Source: Chryseobacterium indologenes (GTDB taxonomy: Bacteria; Bacteroidota; Bacteroidia; Flavobacteriales; Weeksellaceae). From it: a stretch of 11,606 nt of DNA. Below the pieces are notes generated by a model, which had not been told where the DNA came from, did not search any database, and was given only the letters and a program-made list of their open reading frames with translations. The stretch lies in NCBI GenBank assembly GCA_002439165.1, contig DJTE01000022.1:1-11606 (forward strand). Reading direction: 5' to 3'. The position numbers and the translations under genes are program-made. The number at the start of each line of letters is the position of its first letter. Position 1 is the first letter of the stretch. Below, in pieces: positions 1 through 7,523 of this stretch.

Positions 1-183
1 CAACTTTTGGGACTGATCCATTCTTATCTTTGTCTCCTAAAATCAACTTTGCCTATAAATGAAGCCTTTGTGTTGAAAAAACACAATGAACGTGAATTAA
101 ATAACCATTTAAATGTAATACAAAAAATCAAATTTAGAAATTTATCACATGATCTTAACACAAACTTGATGGTTAAAAAATAA
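1..183 (+). CDS. 3' end of an unidentified protein (partial)
   Basis: Frame 1 is open from the first base through 60 codons to a TAA at 181-183; the start lies outside the window. The C-terminal residues are mixed hydrophobic and charged (for example INEAFVLKKHNERELNNHL) and end in NLMVKK. I do not recognise a family. Support for a real gene is the uninterrupted frame in AT-rich DNA and a hairpin terminator that begins at the stop codon. It is convergent with the minus-strand mutS2. No function is proposed. Confidence 0.55.
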   Translation, partial: QLLGLIHSYLCLLKSTLPINEAFVLKKHNERELNNHLNVIQKIKFRNLSHDLNTNLMVKK

Positions 184-212
184 AGACAGCATTGAAAATC
201 AGTGCTGTCTTT
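182..212. terminator. Bidirectional intrinsic terminator
   Basis: AAAGACAGCA (182-191) pairs with TGCTGTCTTT (203-212). The stem extends inward through T192-G202, T193-A201 and G194-C200 to an AAAAT loop, giving 13 pairs. On the plus strand it runs into TTTT; on the minus strand it is followed by TTTATTTTTT. It can therefore end both the forward gene stopping at 183 and mutS2 arriving from the other side. Confidence 0.85.
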
Positions 213-234
213 TATGTCTGTAAGGATAGATCTG

Positions 235-2382
235 TTAAATTCTTTCTAATTCCTCAGCGTCAATCGTGGTTTTAAAAGTTCCGTAGTTTACGATTACTTT
301 ATTTCTCGAAATTTTCTCAATCGTTCCTACACTGGTACTTCCGGTGATTCGCACGCGCTGGCCTACCTTCATCCATACCGCACGGTCACTTTTACGTTTT
401 TCTTCAAGCTTTTCATTGGTTTCAGCGATCTTTTCGATAACATCTTCCTTTTTAAGCTGCTGCGTGATCTTTCTCTTCACAACCTGGAGACGTTTGGACT
501 CGTCCTTGTCGGCTCCCAGCTTTCTGAATTTCTCCTGTTCCAGCAGTTTAACGAAATCTTTTACCACATCCTTCCTGGATTTTCCTTTCGTATAGCTGTC
601 GATAAAAGTTTCAATCTTATTTCCGAACTGAAGTTTGCGGTGTTCCTCTTCATACAGTTTCTGGAAATTAAACAGTTTCTGCTGAAGCTGTTCATTCAGT
701 TTCTGAAGATTGTCGCGCTTATCCTCAACCGATTCTTTTCTTTCAGCAAGGTCGGATTTCAGTTTTTCAACCTCAAACTTTTCCTGCTGCAGCTTTACAA
801 TCGTTTTATCAAGGTTAACGATATCGTGCTCTACTTTTTTCTTGGCAGCATGAATGATAAATCTTGGAATTCTGTTCTTTTCCGCCACTTCAAATGTAAA
901 GGAGCTTCCTGCCTGTCCCACTTCCAGTTTATACATCGGTTCCAGTGTTTCCTCATTGAAGAGCATGGCCGCATTCTGGGCGTTCGGAAGCTGTTCGATT
1001 ACCAGTTTGATATTCGTATAATGCGTCGTAATAATAGCAAAACTCTTCTTGTCGTAAAAATACTCCATAAAGCTTTCAGCCAGCGCACCTCCCAATTCCG
1101 GATCCGAACCCGTTCCGAATTCATCAATAAGAAGCAGGGTTTCCGCATCCGCCTCACGGATAATTCCCGACATTTTCTTCAGCCTTGAAGAATAAGTAGA
1201 CAGGTGGTTTTCGATCGATTGATTATCCCCGATATCCGTCATGATCTTATCAAAGAAAAACATTTCCGATCTGGGATGTACCGGAACCAGAATACCGCTC
1301 TGGATCATCAGCTGAAGCAGTCCTACCGTTTTAAGGGTGATAGATTTACCTCCGGCATTGGGTCCTGAGATACAAATAATCCTGTTATGCTCTGTAAGGG
1401 AGAGGGTTTGAGGATGGATGGTCTTGTTTTCCTGCTTATTTCTCAGCCATAACAGAGGGTGGAAGGCATCTTTCAGCCGTAATGTCTTGTGGCGGTTGAT
1501 TTTCGGAAGAATTCCGTTAACCAGTTCCCCGAACTTGGCTTTGGCTCTCGTAAGGTCAAGATCAAAAATATACACCTGGTATCTCCAGAGCTGTGGCTGG
1601 AATTCGGCCAGTTCAGCGGTAAGTTTTCTAAGGATCTTATCGATTTCCTTTTTCTCTTCCTCTTCGTTTTCCCGCAGCTTGAAATAATGCTTTACCACAC
1701 TGTCCGGCTGGATATACGTAATGGATCCTGTTTTCGAAATGCCGAGAACCCTTCCCGGAACCCTTTTCTTGAAGCCTGACTTTACAGCCAGAACCCTCTG
1801 GTCTTCAATAATACTTTCGCGGATGTCATCCAGAAACTCACTCTGTCCGTAATTGAACAGGGCACGGTTGAAATTTTCCTGAATCGCTTTCTTGGCATGC
1901 TGGATCTCGGTTCTCAGTTCCTTCAGCACAGGAGAAGCCTCACTTTTTACTTCTCCAAAACGGTTAAAGACCTTATCTACCTTATCAATGATCTCTTTTC
2001 TGAACTCCAGAACAGAAACTTCTTCCATTAAAGTAGGGAAGGTTTCCGGCATGGTGGGGAAAAACTTCTGAAGTTTCCCGATCTGTTCCGTGATGGCTTT
2101 TATTTTGATGAAAGCACTGTTTTCCAGACGGTAATTCTCGATCAGCATGAGCTTCAGCTCACTTTCAATATCTTCATATTCATCGAACGGAATTGCATTT
2201 GAACTTTCAAAACTCGAAAGATATTCCGACGTTTTTTTCAGTGAAAGTTCCGCCTCGTCAATTTCCATCGGACGAAGTTGAAGAATTTTTTCTCTCGTTT
2301 TCGGAGAATACGCAAATGGAGAAATTTCCGCGAGCAATTGCGGAAATTCTAATTCGTTTAAATCTTCTTTGTCTATATACAC
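235..2382 (-). CDS. mutS2: MutS2-family DNA-binding ATPase lacking the Smr domain
   Basis: The 715-residue protein has the MutS2 plan: an N-terminal segment (MYIDKEDLNELEFPQLLAEI), a helical core/clamp region, then an ABC-type ATPase with Walker A GPNAGGKS (340-347), the signature-like STYSSRLKKM (395-404), Walker B LLLIDEFGTGSD (416-427) and TTHY (452-455). A long charged coiled-coil stretch covers about 510-670, and a small KOW-like beta domain (VGQRVRITGSTSVGTIEKI) ends the chain. Family members bind branched DNA or collided ribosomes. The C-terminal Smr nuclease domain of Bacillus-type MutS2 (about 785 residues) is absent. The start codon is GTG (2382-2380): an in-frame stop lies 9 bases upstream and the next Met is residue 39, which would cut into the conserved N-terminus. 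A TAAATTTG box lies 4 bases upstream of the GTG. Monocistronic, ending at the shared terminator. Confidence 0.95.
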   Translation of the reverse strand: MYIDKEDLNELEFPQLLAEISPFAYSPKTREKILQLRPMEIDEAELSLKKTSEYLSSFESSNAIPFDEYEDIESELKLMLIENYRLENSAFIKIKAITEQIGKLQKFFPTMPETFPTLMEEVSVLEFRKEIIDKVDKVFNRFGEVKSEASPVLKELRTEIQHAKKAIQENFNRALFNYGQSEFLDDIRESIIEDQRVLAVKSGFKKRVPGRVLGISKTGSITYIQPDSVVKHYFKLRENEEEEKKEIDKILRKLTAELAEFQPQLWRYQVYIFDLDLTRAKAKFGELVNGILPKINRHKTLRLKDAFHPLLWLRNKQENKTIHPQTLSLTEHNRIICISGPNAGGKSITLKTVGLLQLMIQSGILVPVHPRSEMFFFDKIMTDIGDNQSIENHLSTYSSRLKKMSGIIREADAETLLLIDEFGTGSDPELGGALAESFMEYFYDKKSFAIITTHYTNIKLVIEQLPNAQNAAMLFNEETLEPMYKLEVGQAGSSFTFEVAEKNRIPRFIIHAAKKKVEHDIVNLDKTIVKLQQEKFEVEKLKSDLAERKESVEDKRDNLQKLNEQLQQKLFNFQKLYEEEHRKLQFGNKIETFIDSYTKGKSRKDVVKDFVKLLEQEKFRKLGADKDESKRLQVVKRKITQQLKKEDVIEKIAETNEKLEEKRKSDRAVWMKVGQRVRITGSTSVGTIEKISRNKVIVNYGTFKTTIDAEELERI

Positions 2383-2386
2383 AAGG

Positions 2387-2394
2387 CAAATTTA
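2387..2394 (-). promoter_or_regulatory. -7 promoter box (TAAATTTG) of mutS2
   Basis: On the minus strand the octamer TAAATTTG matches the Bacteroidota -7 consensus TAnnTTTG exactly. It is separated from the GTG start of mutS2 by only CCTT. I see no clean TTTG -33 element about 17-20 bases further upstream, so the assignment rests on the -7 match and its position. Confidence 0.45.
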
Positions 2395-2435
2395 CGGATA
2401 ATTTGAGAATGAGCAGATTTGATCGTTTGAAAATG

Positions 2436-2464
2436 TTTGTAATCATCAGGATTCATTATTTTTG
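2436..2464 (+). promoter_or_regulatory. Bacteroidota-type promoter of the GNAT gene
   Basis: A TTTG (2436-2439) and a perfect TAnnTTTG box, TATTTTTG (2457-2464), are 17 bases apart, which fits the -33/-7 sigma-ABfr consensus. The -7 box ends 4 bases before the ATG at 2469, so transcription would start at or very near the initiation codon. It lies in the 86-base divergent gap shared with mutS2. Confidence 0.6.
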
Positions 2465-2468
2465 AAAA

Positions 2469-2981
2469 ATGAAACTGGAAACCGAAAGACTACAATTAAA
2501 AGAAATCAGCGAAAGCCATGTTGAAGATATTCTGAAAATCCGAAGCAACGAAATCACCAATCGGTTTGTTCAGAGAAACTCTCCGAAAAATAATTATGAT
2601 GCCCTGCAGTTTATTTTAACCATTAAAGAAAGAACTCAAAACAATCAGACGGCTTATTGGGGAATTTCTTTAAAAGATCAACCGGATCTGATCGGAACGA
2701 TATGTCTCTGGAATTTTTCCGAAGACAGAACCGTGGCCGAAGTCGGGTATGAATTATTGCCGGATTATCACAGACAGGGAATCATGTCGGAAGCTTTGAA
2801 AGCCGTTTTGAATGTTGCTTTTAATGACCTGCATTTTCAGGAAATTCTGGCCATGACCAATAAGCATAATGAAAACTCGAAAGGCCTTCTTGTGAAACAT
2901 GGTTTTACTTTAATGGAAGGCAGAATAGATGAAGGATTTCCTCACAATCTTGTTTTTAGTCTGAGAAATAAAATGATCTAA
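2469..2981 (+). CDS. GNAT-family N-acetyltransferase (RimJ/RimL-like)
   Basis: This 170-residue protein begins MKLETERLQLKEI, the usual first strand of RimJ/RimL-type acetyltransferases (ETERLxLR). It contains the LIGTICLWNF strand, the EVGYELLPDYHRQGIMSEAL acetyl-CoA pyrophosphate-binding region (Q/RxxGxG/A equivalent, HRQGIM at 101-106), and the late NENSKGLLVKHGF helix and strand (about 134-146). It is full length for the fold. Family members acetylate protein N-termini, amines or antibiotics; the substrate here cannot be read from sequence. It is divergent from mutS2 and about 80 bases upstream of an unrelated hypothetical gene with its own promoter. It is not obviously linked to the graspetide cluster 5.5 kb away. 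Confidence 0.88.
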   Translation: MKLETERLQLKEISESHVEDILKIRSNEITNRFVQRNSPKNNYDALQFILTIKERTQNNQTAYWGISLKDQPDLIGTICLWNFSEDRTVAEVGYELLPDYHRQGIMSEALKAVLNVAFNDLHFQEILAMTNKHNENSKGLLVKHGFTLMEGRIDEGFPHNLVFSLRNKMI

Positions 2982-3009
2982 GCACAACATTCTATGATTT
3001 ATTCGAAAA

Positions 3010-3041
3010 TTTGATATTGCCTGTTTTTTAATTTATATTTG
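3010..3041 (+). promoter_or_regulatory. Bacteroidota-type promoter of the hypothetical gene at 3061
   Basis: TTTG (3010-3013) is followed after 20 bases by TATATTTG (3034-3041), an exact TAnnTTTG match. The ATG is 19 bases after the box, leaving a short 5' leader of roughly a dozen bases. Confidence 0.55.
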
Positions 3042-3060
3042 AACTTTTATCAGACAAACC

Positions 3061-3579
3061 ATGAAGAAATTTTTAACCGTTATTGTTATTGTGGCACTTG
3101 TTTTCTTTGTTATTCTGCAGGTTTTTATGTGGTATAACAAAAATAATATAATGAGCAATCAGGCCGTTTTCAAAGTTTACCTGGATGTAAAAGATGAAGA
3201 TATGGATGACTATTTCGGAATAGAAAAAGGAACCTATGATAAAGATAAACATATGATCGTCTGTGACCTTCCTGTAAATGCCGCTGCATTCAAACCGCAC
3301 AGCCAGATTGTTGACCGAAATATTGCCGGGATCAGCTGCGATGAAAAATATAATCCGGAGATACACGATAAATACGATCAGACCGAGCTTACCGATGACG
3401 GAAGCATGACCCTGATGATTCTTGATAACAATTCATCCGTTCCTGTTCAGATGGTTAATAAAAACCTGGGAGGATCAAGTATTGTAGCAAAAAGACAGGT
3501 CTACTTTGACTATGGAAAAGGAATGATCAATCATATCGTTTTAGCCAAAGACAAAGTATACGATTATTGTAATAAATAA
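3061..3579 (+). CDS. Membrane-anchored hypothetical protein
   Basis: The 172-residue protein starts with MKKFLTVIVIVALVFFVILQ, a single hydrophobic helix (about residues 4-24) that reads as an uncleaved signal anchor: there is no lipobox and no clear signal peptidase I site. The rest is soluble and acidic, presumably periplasmic (for example DVKDEDMDDYFGIEKGTYDKD), with three cysteines (in MIVCDLP, GISCDEKY and the C-terminal YDYCNK) that could form a disulfide. I do not recognise a family and propose no function. It has its own promoter, and ung follows 75 bases downstream. Real-gene status is supported by the promoter, full-length coding potential and a convincing N-terminal helix. Confidence 0.8.
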   Translation: MKKFLTVIVIVALVFFVILQVFMWYNKNNIMSNQAVFKVYLDVKDEDMDDYFGIEKGTYDKDKHMIVCDLPVNAAAFKPHSQIVDRNIAGISCDEKYNPEIHDKYDQTELTDDGSMTLMILDNNSSVPVQMVNKNLGGSSIVAKRQVYFDYGKGMINHIVLAKDKVYDYCNK

Positions 3580-3612
3580 TAAACTGAAAGCAAAATTGAT
3601 AACCGCCCGCCA

Positions 3613-3647
3613 ATTTTCAAATTAACTCATTTTCAAATTTTCAAATT
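3613..3647 (+). repeat. Three copies of ATTTTCAAATT upstream of ung
   Basis: The 11-mer ATTTTCAAATT occurs at 3613-3623, 3629-3639 and 3637-3647, so the copy starts are 16 and 8 bases apart and the last two overlap. The cluster ends 7 bases before the ung ATG. It may be a short dispersed intergenic repeat or a 5'-leader element; nothing in the sequence assigns a function. Confidence 0.6.
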
Positions 3648-3654
3648 CCCCTAT

Positions 3655-4296
3655 ATGACCTGGACAGAAGTTTTAGCCCCGATAAAAAATACAGAATATT
3701 TTAAAACCCTTTGGGATAAAGTAAAGCAGGAATATGCCGCAACAAAGGTTTTTCCTCCGAAAGACCAGATCTTCAGAGCACTGGAAATTACTCCTTTTGA
3801 CGAAGTTGAAGTCGTGATTATCGGGCAGGATCCTTATCACAACGATTATCAGGCAAACGGTCTTTGTTTTTCCGTTTCCGAACAGGTGGCAGCACCGCCT
3901 TCCCTTAAAAATATTTTCATCGAACTGAAAGATGATCTTGGAGTGGTAAGAACATCGAAGGAACTGGATGATTGGGGTAAGCAGGGAGTGCTTCTTCTGA
4001 ATGCCACATTAACAGTCCGGGCTCATACTCCGAATTCTCATAAAGATCTGGGATGGGAAAAATTCACAGATTTTGTGATCAAAGAAATTTCAGATAAAAA
4101 AGAAAATGTAGTTTTTGTCCTTTGGGGAGCTTTTGCACAGAAAAAAGCCGAACTCATCGATCCTGCTAAACATTTTATCCTAAAATCGGCGCACCCGTCT
4201 CCGTTTTCCGTTCACAGAGGATTTTTTGGAAGCAAGCCTTTCTCAAAGATTAATGAATATCTTGTTTCAAAAGGAAAGAAGCCTATTTCCTGGTAG
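3655..4296 (+). CDS. ung: Uracil-DNA glycosylase (family 1)
   Basis: Removes uracil from DNA, from cytosine deamination or dUMP misincorporation, to start base-excision repair in the cytoplasm. The 213-residue protein carries all family-1 motifs: the water-activating loop GQDPYH (57-62, catalytic Asp59), the uracil-stacking Phe in GLCFSV (Phe72), the LLLNATLTV strand with the uracil-reading Asn116, and the DNA-intercalation loop HPSPFSVHRGF with catalytic His180. Length fits the family (about 215-230). The start at MTWTEVLAPIKN is the usual beginning for the family. No Shine-Dalgarno is visible, as is usual in this phylum. Its last 14 bases overlap the 3' end of the convergent lipoprotein gene, so no terminator separates the two. 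Confidence 0.97.
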   Translation: MTWTEVLAPIKNTEYFKTLWDKVKQEYAATKVFPPKDQIFRALEITPFDEVEVVIIGQDPYHNDYQANGLCFSVSEQVAAPPSLKNIFIELKDDLGVVRTSKELDDWGKQGVLLLNATLTVRAHTPNSHKDLGWEKFTDFVIKEISDKKENVVFVLWGAFAQKKAELIDPAKHFILKSAHPSPFSVHRGFFGSKPFSKINEYLVSKGKKPISW

Positions 4297-4792
4297 GTAA
4301 TGAAGCTTCATCTGCCTTTTTAATGCTGATGCCGATCCTGTATTTTCCGGAAAGAGCCCTGGCTCCGTCCTGGGATTTAGGGTAGGGCGTTACTTCTTCC
4401 AGCGTAATCATATACCCGTTGAATACCTCCGATTGATGATAATTTCGTCCGGGATGATTTAAAGTGGCCAGATTCAGAACCATAGGTCTGGAAGTGGTTA
4501 GCATGGCTTCTACCTGTGCCACGGCGGCTCCGGCCCATATACAGTTTACACCTTCGGGGCAGCGGCTGTCTTCGGAAATTCCTTTAAAGGTAACGTTCAT
4601 CTGGTATTCATCCAGAAATTTATTTTCCCCTTCATTCAGATAGATCATTGCTTTCTGGTCTTTGGAAAGGGTTTCTGAATGGTCAGAACTATTTGTTTCT
4701 GTCGTTTTAACCGGGACCTTATCTTTTTTCCGGGCATTGCATCCGGCTAAGACAGACATTCCCAGGGTTAACAGGATGACTTTATGGAACAT
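4283..4792 (-). CDS. Putative lipoprotein with a CPxGVNCxWAG motif
   Basis: The 169-residue product begins MFHKVILLTLGMSVLAGC, a lipoprotein signal peptide with lipobox LAGC and lipidated Cys18, followed by a Lys/Thr/Ser-rich linker. The mature domain contains SRCPEGVNCIWAG (76-88), a two-cysteine motif I associate with a widespread uncharacterised secreted-protein group, and ends in beta-rich sequence (YMITLEEVTPYP, KYRIGISIKK). No acidic lipoprotein export signal follows the cysteine; the next residues are NARKKDK. Its membrane and surface location are therefore open. It lies 15 bases downstream of the DUF456 gene, probably as one operon, and its 3' end overlaps ung by 14 bases. Function unknown. 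Confidence 0.87.
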   Translation of the reverse strand: MFHKVILLTLGMSVLAGCNARKKDKVPVKTTETNSSDHSETLSKDQKAMIYLNEGENKFLDEYQMNVTFKGISEDSRCPEGVNCIWAGAAVAQVEAMLTTSRPMVLNLATLNHPGRNYHQSEVFNGYMITLEEVTPYPKSQDGARALSGKYRIGISIKKADEASLPTRK

Positions 4793-4807
4793 AACTTTTT
4801 TTTGGTT

Positions 4808-5299
4808 TTAAATAATATCAAGCATATCTAAAACTACTACCAAAAACATTGCCACACCCACTACAAAACTGAAACCGGTGCCGTAAATAAATCCTATAAA
4901 GGCTCCTTTGGTAGATTGTAAGGCCTTATTCATATCCTTGCTGTCATGAAGAAGTTCCCCGATGAAAACACCGGCAAACATACCCACCAGGAAACCTAAA
5001 GGAATAGGAATGAATAGCCCGACAATAGTTCCTATGATGGAACCGATGCTTCCCCAGCGGGTGCCTCCGTATTTTCTGTTGGTTTTGGCAGGAATCACAT
5101 AGCTCAGAACCGCAGAAGCTGCCGTAAGAATTCCAAATGCCCATACATAGATCATGGGAAGATCAGAGTCTGTTCCGAACTTATAGATCAGAAGACCGCA
5201 AATGCTGAGCAGAAGACCCGGCAGGATCGGAAGAAATGTTCCGAGTATTCCCAGAAACAGTAAAATAAGGCATAGAATATTGATTAAGGCAGTGTCCAT
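4808..5299 (-). CDS. DUF456-family integral membrane protein
   Basis: This 163-residue, strongly hydrophobic protein has about four to five membrane segments, roughly 4-40, 48-70, 84-116 (Gly-rich) and 130-160. Motifs match my knowledge of DUF456: FLPILPGLLL near the N-terminus, a Gly-rich GSIGSIIGTIVGLFIPIP segment and the following GVFIGELLHD. No biochemical function is established for the family. It is the first gene of a two-gene minus-strand unit with the lipoprotein 15 bases downstream. It diverges from the mechanosensitive channel gene across a 121-base gap. Confidence 0.85.
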   Translation of the reverse strand: MDTALINILCLILLFLGILGTFLPILPGLLLSICGLLIYKFGTDSDLPMIYVWAFGILTAASAVLSYVIPAKTNRKYGGTRWGSIGSIIGTIVGLFIPIPLGFLVGMFAGVFIGELLHDSKDMNKALQSTKGAFIGFIYGTGFSFVVGVAMFLVVVLDMLDII

Positions 5300-5407
5300 T
5301 CTTTAAAAATATAAATGCAAGATAGGAAAAAAGAACATTTACAGAAGAGTTTTAAGAATTTGGGATGAAAATTGATGGGAATTGTAACATCATCCTTCTT
5401 AATTTTA

Positions 5408-5415
5408 TAAATTTG
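5408..5415 (+). promoter_or_regulatory. -7 promoter box (TAAATTTG) of the MscS-type gene
   Basis: TAAATTTG matches the TAnnTTTG consensus exactly and ends 5 bases before the ATG at 5421. The nearest upstream TTG (5382-5384) is 23 bases away, longer than usual, so the -33 element is uncertain. The gap is divergent with the DUF456 gene. Confidence 0.45.
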
Positions 5416-5420
5416 CTGTA

Positions 5421-6689
5421 ATGAAAGACGAAATTCAGGATACCAAAAATTTTTTGCAGGAAATCAGCGACCAGCTTTACATCTATATCAGCCAGGTAAC
5501 CCCTGCCGGTCTGGATTGGGTGGTGCATATTATTGTGAAACTTGCCCTGCTCTGTGCTGTTTTTCTTGTGGTGGATTTTGTTTTTAAATTCATTATCAAC
5601 TTTATTTTCCGGTTTTTCCGGAGCGATGAAAAATATCCGGTCATACGTTCGGTCTATCAGTCTAAGATCACCAATTCAGTAGCTCATTTTGCGGCTCTCC
5701 TTGTGGTGGGGGCTGTACATCCTTCTATTTTTCCGGCTACGGCACTGCCGAAAACAACTACATTTATCAACAGGTCGGTTAATTTAGGACTCGTGCTTAT
5801 CCTCGCAGGGATGCTGTACCGCTCACTGACAGGTTTCAGGAACTACTTTACCATCAAACAGGATTTCTATAAGATCATGGCGCTGAATGCCATCTCGGAA
5901 ACCGTTAAGATCCTGGGGATTTTTGTTTTTTCCGTAGTGGGAATCTGTGTGATTTTCGGGATCAAAGGAACAACCATTGTCGGAAGTCTCGGAGCGATTA
6001 CTGCGGTACTGGTACTGGTTTTCAGAGATACTATTCTGGGATTTGTAACCGGAATACATGTGGCAACCTCTAAAAACCTGAAAGTAGGGGACTGGGTAAG
6101 TATTCCCAAATACAGCATCGAAGGAAATATTACCGAAATAAGCCTCCTGACCACCAAGATCACCAATTTTGACAAAACCGTTTCTACGATTCCTACTTAT
6201 GACCTCCTGACCACAGAGATCAAAAACCTGCAGGTAATGTCGGAATCCAATACCAGAAGAATCAAGAAATCGATTTATTTTAACATTAATTCCTTTAAAT
6301 TTTTAACGGAAGAAGATATCGAACGTCTGAAAGAGATCAATCTGATCTCGGATTATCTTGAAGAAAAGAACCAGGAGATCAAAAAAGAAAAAGAAAGTCT
6401 GAGACATAACGATAAAACAATCAACGGCAGACAGCTTACCAATATAGGAGTGTTCAGATATTATGCCCAGAAATATATAGAGGACGATCCTGATATTGAT
6501 AAAAACGGGGCTAAAATGGTCCGCCAGCTGGATATTACCCCACAGGGGCTTCCACTGGAGGTATACTGTTTTGCCAATGATTCCAAATGGGAACATTTTG
6601 AACAGATCCAGGCTGATATTTTCGATCACCTGCTGGTCGCTTCAAAAGAATTTGATCTGCAGGTAATGCAGGTGAGTGTAAAAGTATAG
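5421..6689 (+). CDS. MscS-family mechanosensitive channel (YbdG/MscM-like)
   Basis: The 422-residue inner-membrane protein has about five hydrophobic segments (roughly 34-65, 84-103, 117-137, 157-180 and 183-212). The last is the pore-lining helix with Gly/Ala pattern (VGSLGAITAVLVLVFRDTI) leading into the MscS beta domain (KVGDWVSIPKYSIEGNITEI, 221-240). The C-terminal half carries signatures I know from E. coli YbdG (about 415 residues): DKTVSTIPTYDLL, RRIKKSI, NIGVFRYYAQKYI, MVRQLDITPQGLPLEVYCF and IQADIFDHLL. Such channels open under membrane tension during osmotic downshock. A charged insertion at about 312-330 is probably cytoplasmic. Monocistronic as far as I can see, since pdxJ begins 105 bases downstream. 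Confidence 0.94.
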   Translation: MKDEIQDTKNFLQEISDQLYIYISQVTPAGLDWVVHIIVKLALLCAVFLVVDFVFKFIINFIFRFFRSDEKYPVIRSVYQSKITNSVAHFAALLVVGAVHPSIFPATALPKTTTFINRSVNLGLVLILAGMLYRSLTGFRNYFTIKQDFYKIMALNAISETVKILGIFVFSVVGICVIFGIKGTTIVGSLGAITAVLVLVFRDTILGFVTGIHVATSKNLKVGDWVSIPKYSIEGNITEISLLTTKITNFDKTVSTIPTYDLLTTEIKNLQVMSESNTRRIKKSIYFNINSFKFLTEEDIERLKEINLISDYLEEKNQEIKKEKESLRHNDKTINGRQLTNIGVFRYYAQKYIEDDPDIDKNGAKMVRQLDITPQGLPLEVYCFANDSKWEHFEQIQADIFDHLLVASKEFDLQVMQVSVKV

Positions 6690-6794
6690 CAAAAACAGAG
6701 GGCTGTCCTTCGGAAAGATAATAATTATAAGAGATATAGAATCTGCTGGGCAACAATTGCACATCCTGATCCGATCTCGAACTTTTAAAAAGAT

Positions 6795-7514
6795 ATGACA
6801 AAATTAAGCGTAAACATCAATAAAATCGCAACATTAAGAAATGCCAGAGGAGGCGATACACCAAGCGTAACAGAAGCGGCGGTGAAAATCCAGGAATTCG
6901 GGGGACAGGGGATTACCATCCATCCCAGACCGGATGAAAGACATATAACCCGAAAAGATGTCTACGATCTGAAACCTCTGGTAACTACGGAATTCAATAT
7001 TGAAGGAAATCCGCACCGTCATTTTATTGATATGGTGCTTGATGTAAAACCTGAACAGGTAACACTGGTTCCTGATGCCGACGATGCCATCACTTCCAAC
7101 GCCGGCTGGGATACGAAAAAGCATCTTGACTTCCTTACAGAGATCATTGCTGAATTCCGGAATGCAGGGATCCGTACTTCAATTTTCCTTGATCCACTGC
7201 CGGAACTGGTAGGGTATGCAGCAAAAACGGGAGCAGACAGAATTGAACTCTACACCGAAGCTTATGCTAAAAATTACCTTTCCAATAAAGAGCAGGCCAT
7301 AAAACCCTATTATGATACTGCGGTTGCTGCCGCAGAACATGGATTGGGAATCAATGCCGGGCATGATCTCAGTCTTGAAAATCTGAAGTATTTTGCAGAC
7401 GGCATTCCCAACCTTCTGGAAGTATCCATCGGTCATGCATTGATTTCAGAGGCCCTGTATATGGGACTTGAAAATACAGTCCAGGCTTATCTGAAGAGAC
7501 TGGCCAAATGGTAA
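6795..7514 (+). CDS. pdxJ: Pyridoxine 5'-phosphate synthase
   Basis: PdxJ condenses 1-deoxy-D-xylulose 5-phosphate with 3-amino-2-oxopropyl phosphate to give pyridoxine 5'-phosphate, the ring-closing step of the DXP-dependent vitamin B6 pathway. At 239 residues it is normal length for this TIM barrel. Diagnostic motifs are VNINKIATLRNARGG (6-20), ITIHPRPDERHITRKDV (40-56, His43), TTEFNIEGN (Glu70), GINAGHDLSLENL (His190) and EVSIGHALISEAL near the C-terminal phosphate site; these match the E. coli catalytic His45, Glu72 and His193. The usual VNIDH is VNINK here, which I take as lineage variation. The gene ends in an intrinsic terminator 10 bases after the stop. No other B6 gene is nearby. Confidence 0.97.
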   Translation: MTKLSVNINKIATLRNARGGDTPSVTEAAVKIQEFGGQGITIHPRPDERHITRKDVYDLKPLVTTEFNIEGNPHRHFIDMVLDVKPEQVTLVPDADDAITSNAGWDTKKHLDFLTEIIAEFRNAGIRTSIFLDPLPELVGYAAKTGADRIELYTEAYAKNYLSNKEQAIKPYYDTAVAAAEHGLGINAGHDLSLENLKYFADGIPNLLEVSIGHALISEALYMGLENTVQAYLKRLAKW

Positions 7515-7523
7515 AAGATAATC

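Noticed and set aside
640..1188. 182-codon forward open frame inside mutS2
   Set aside because: It is antisense to a well-supported gene; the Phe/Leu-rich composition reflects the complement of Lys/Glu-rich coiled-coil codons.
2469..2981. GNAT acetyltransferase as the MdnD-like tailoring enzyme of the graspetide
   Set aside because: It lies more than 5 kb away with unrelated genes on both strands in between, has its own promoter, and looks like a generic RimJ/RimL-type enzyme.
6690..6794. Terminator or riboswitch between the channel gene and pdxJ
   Set aside because: The only hairpin seen (TCC-TTC-GGA near 6706) has three pairs and no T-run, and there is no recognisable conserved riboswitch core.
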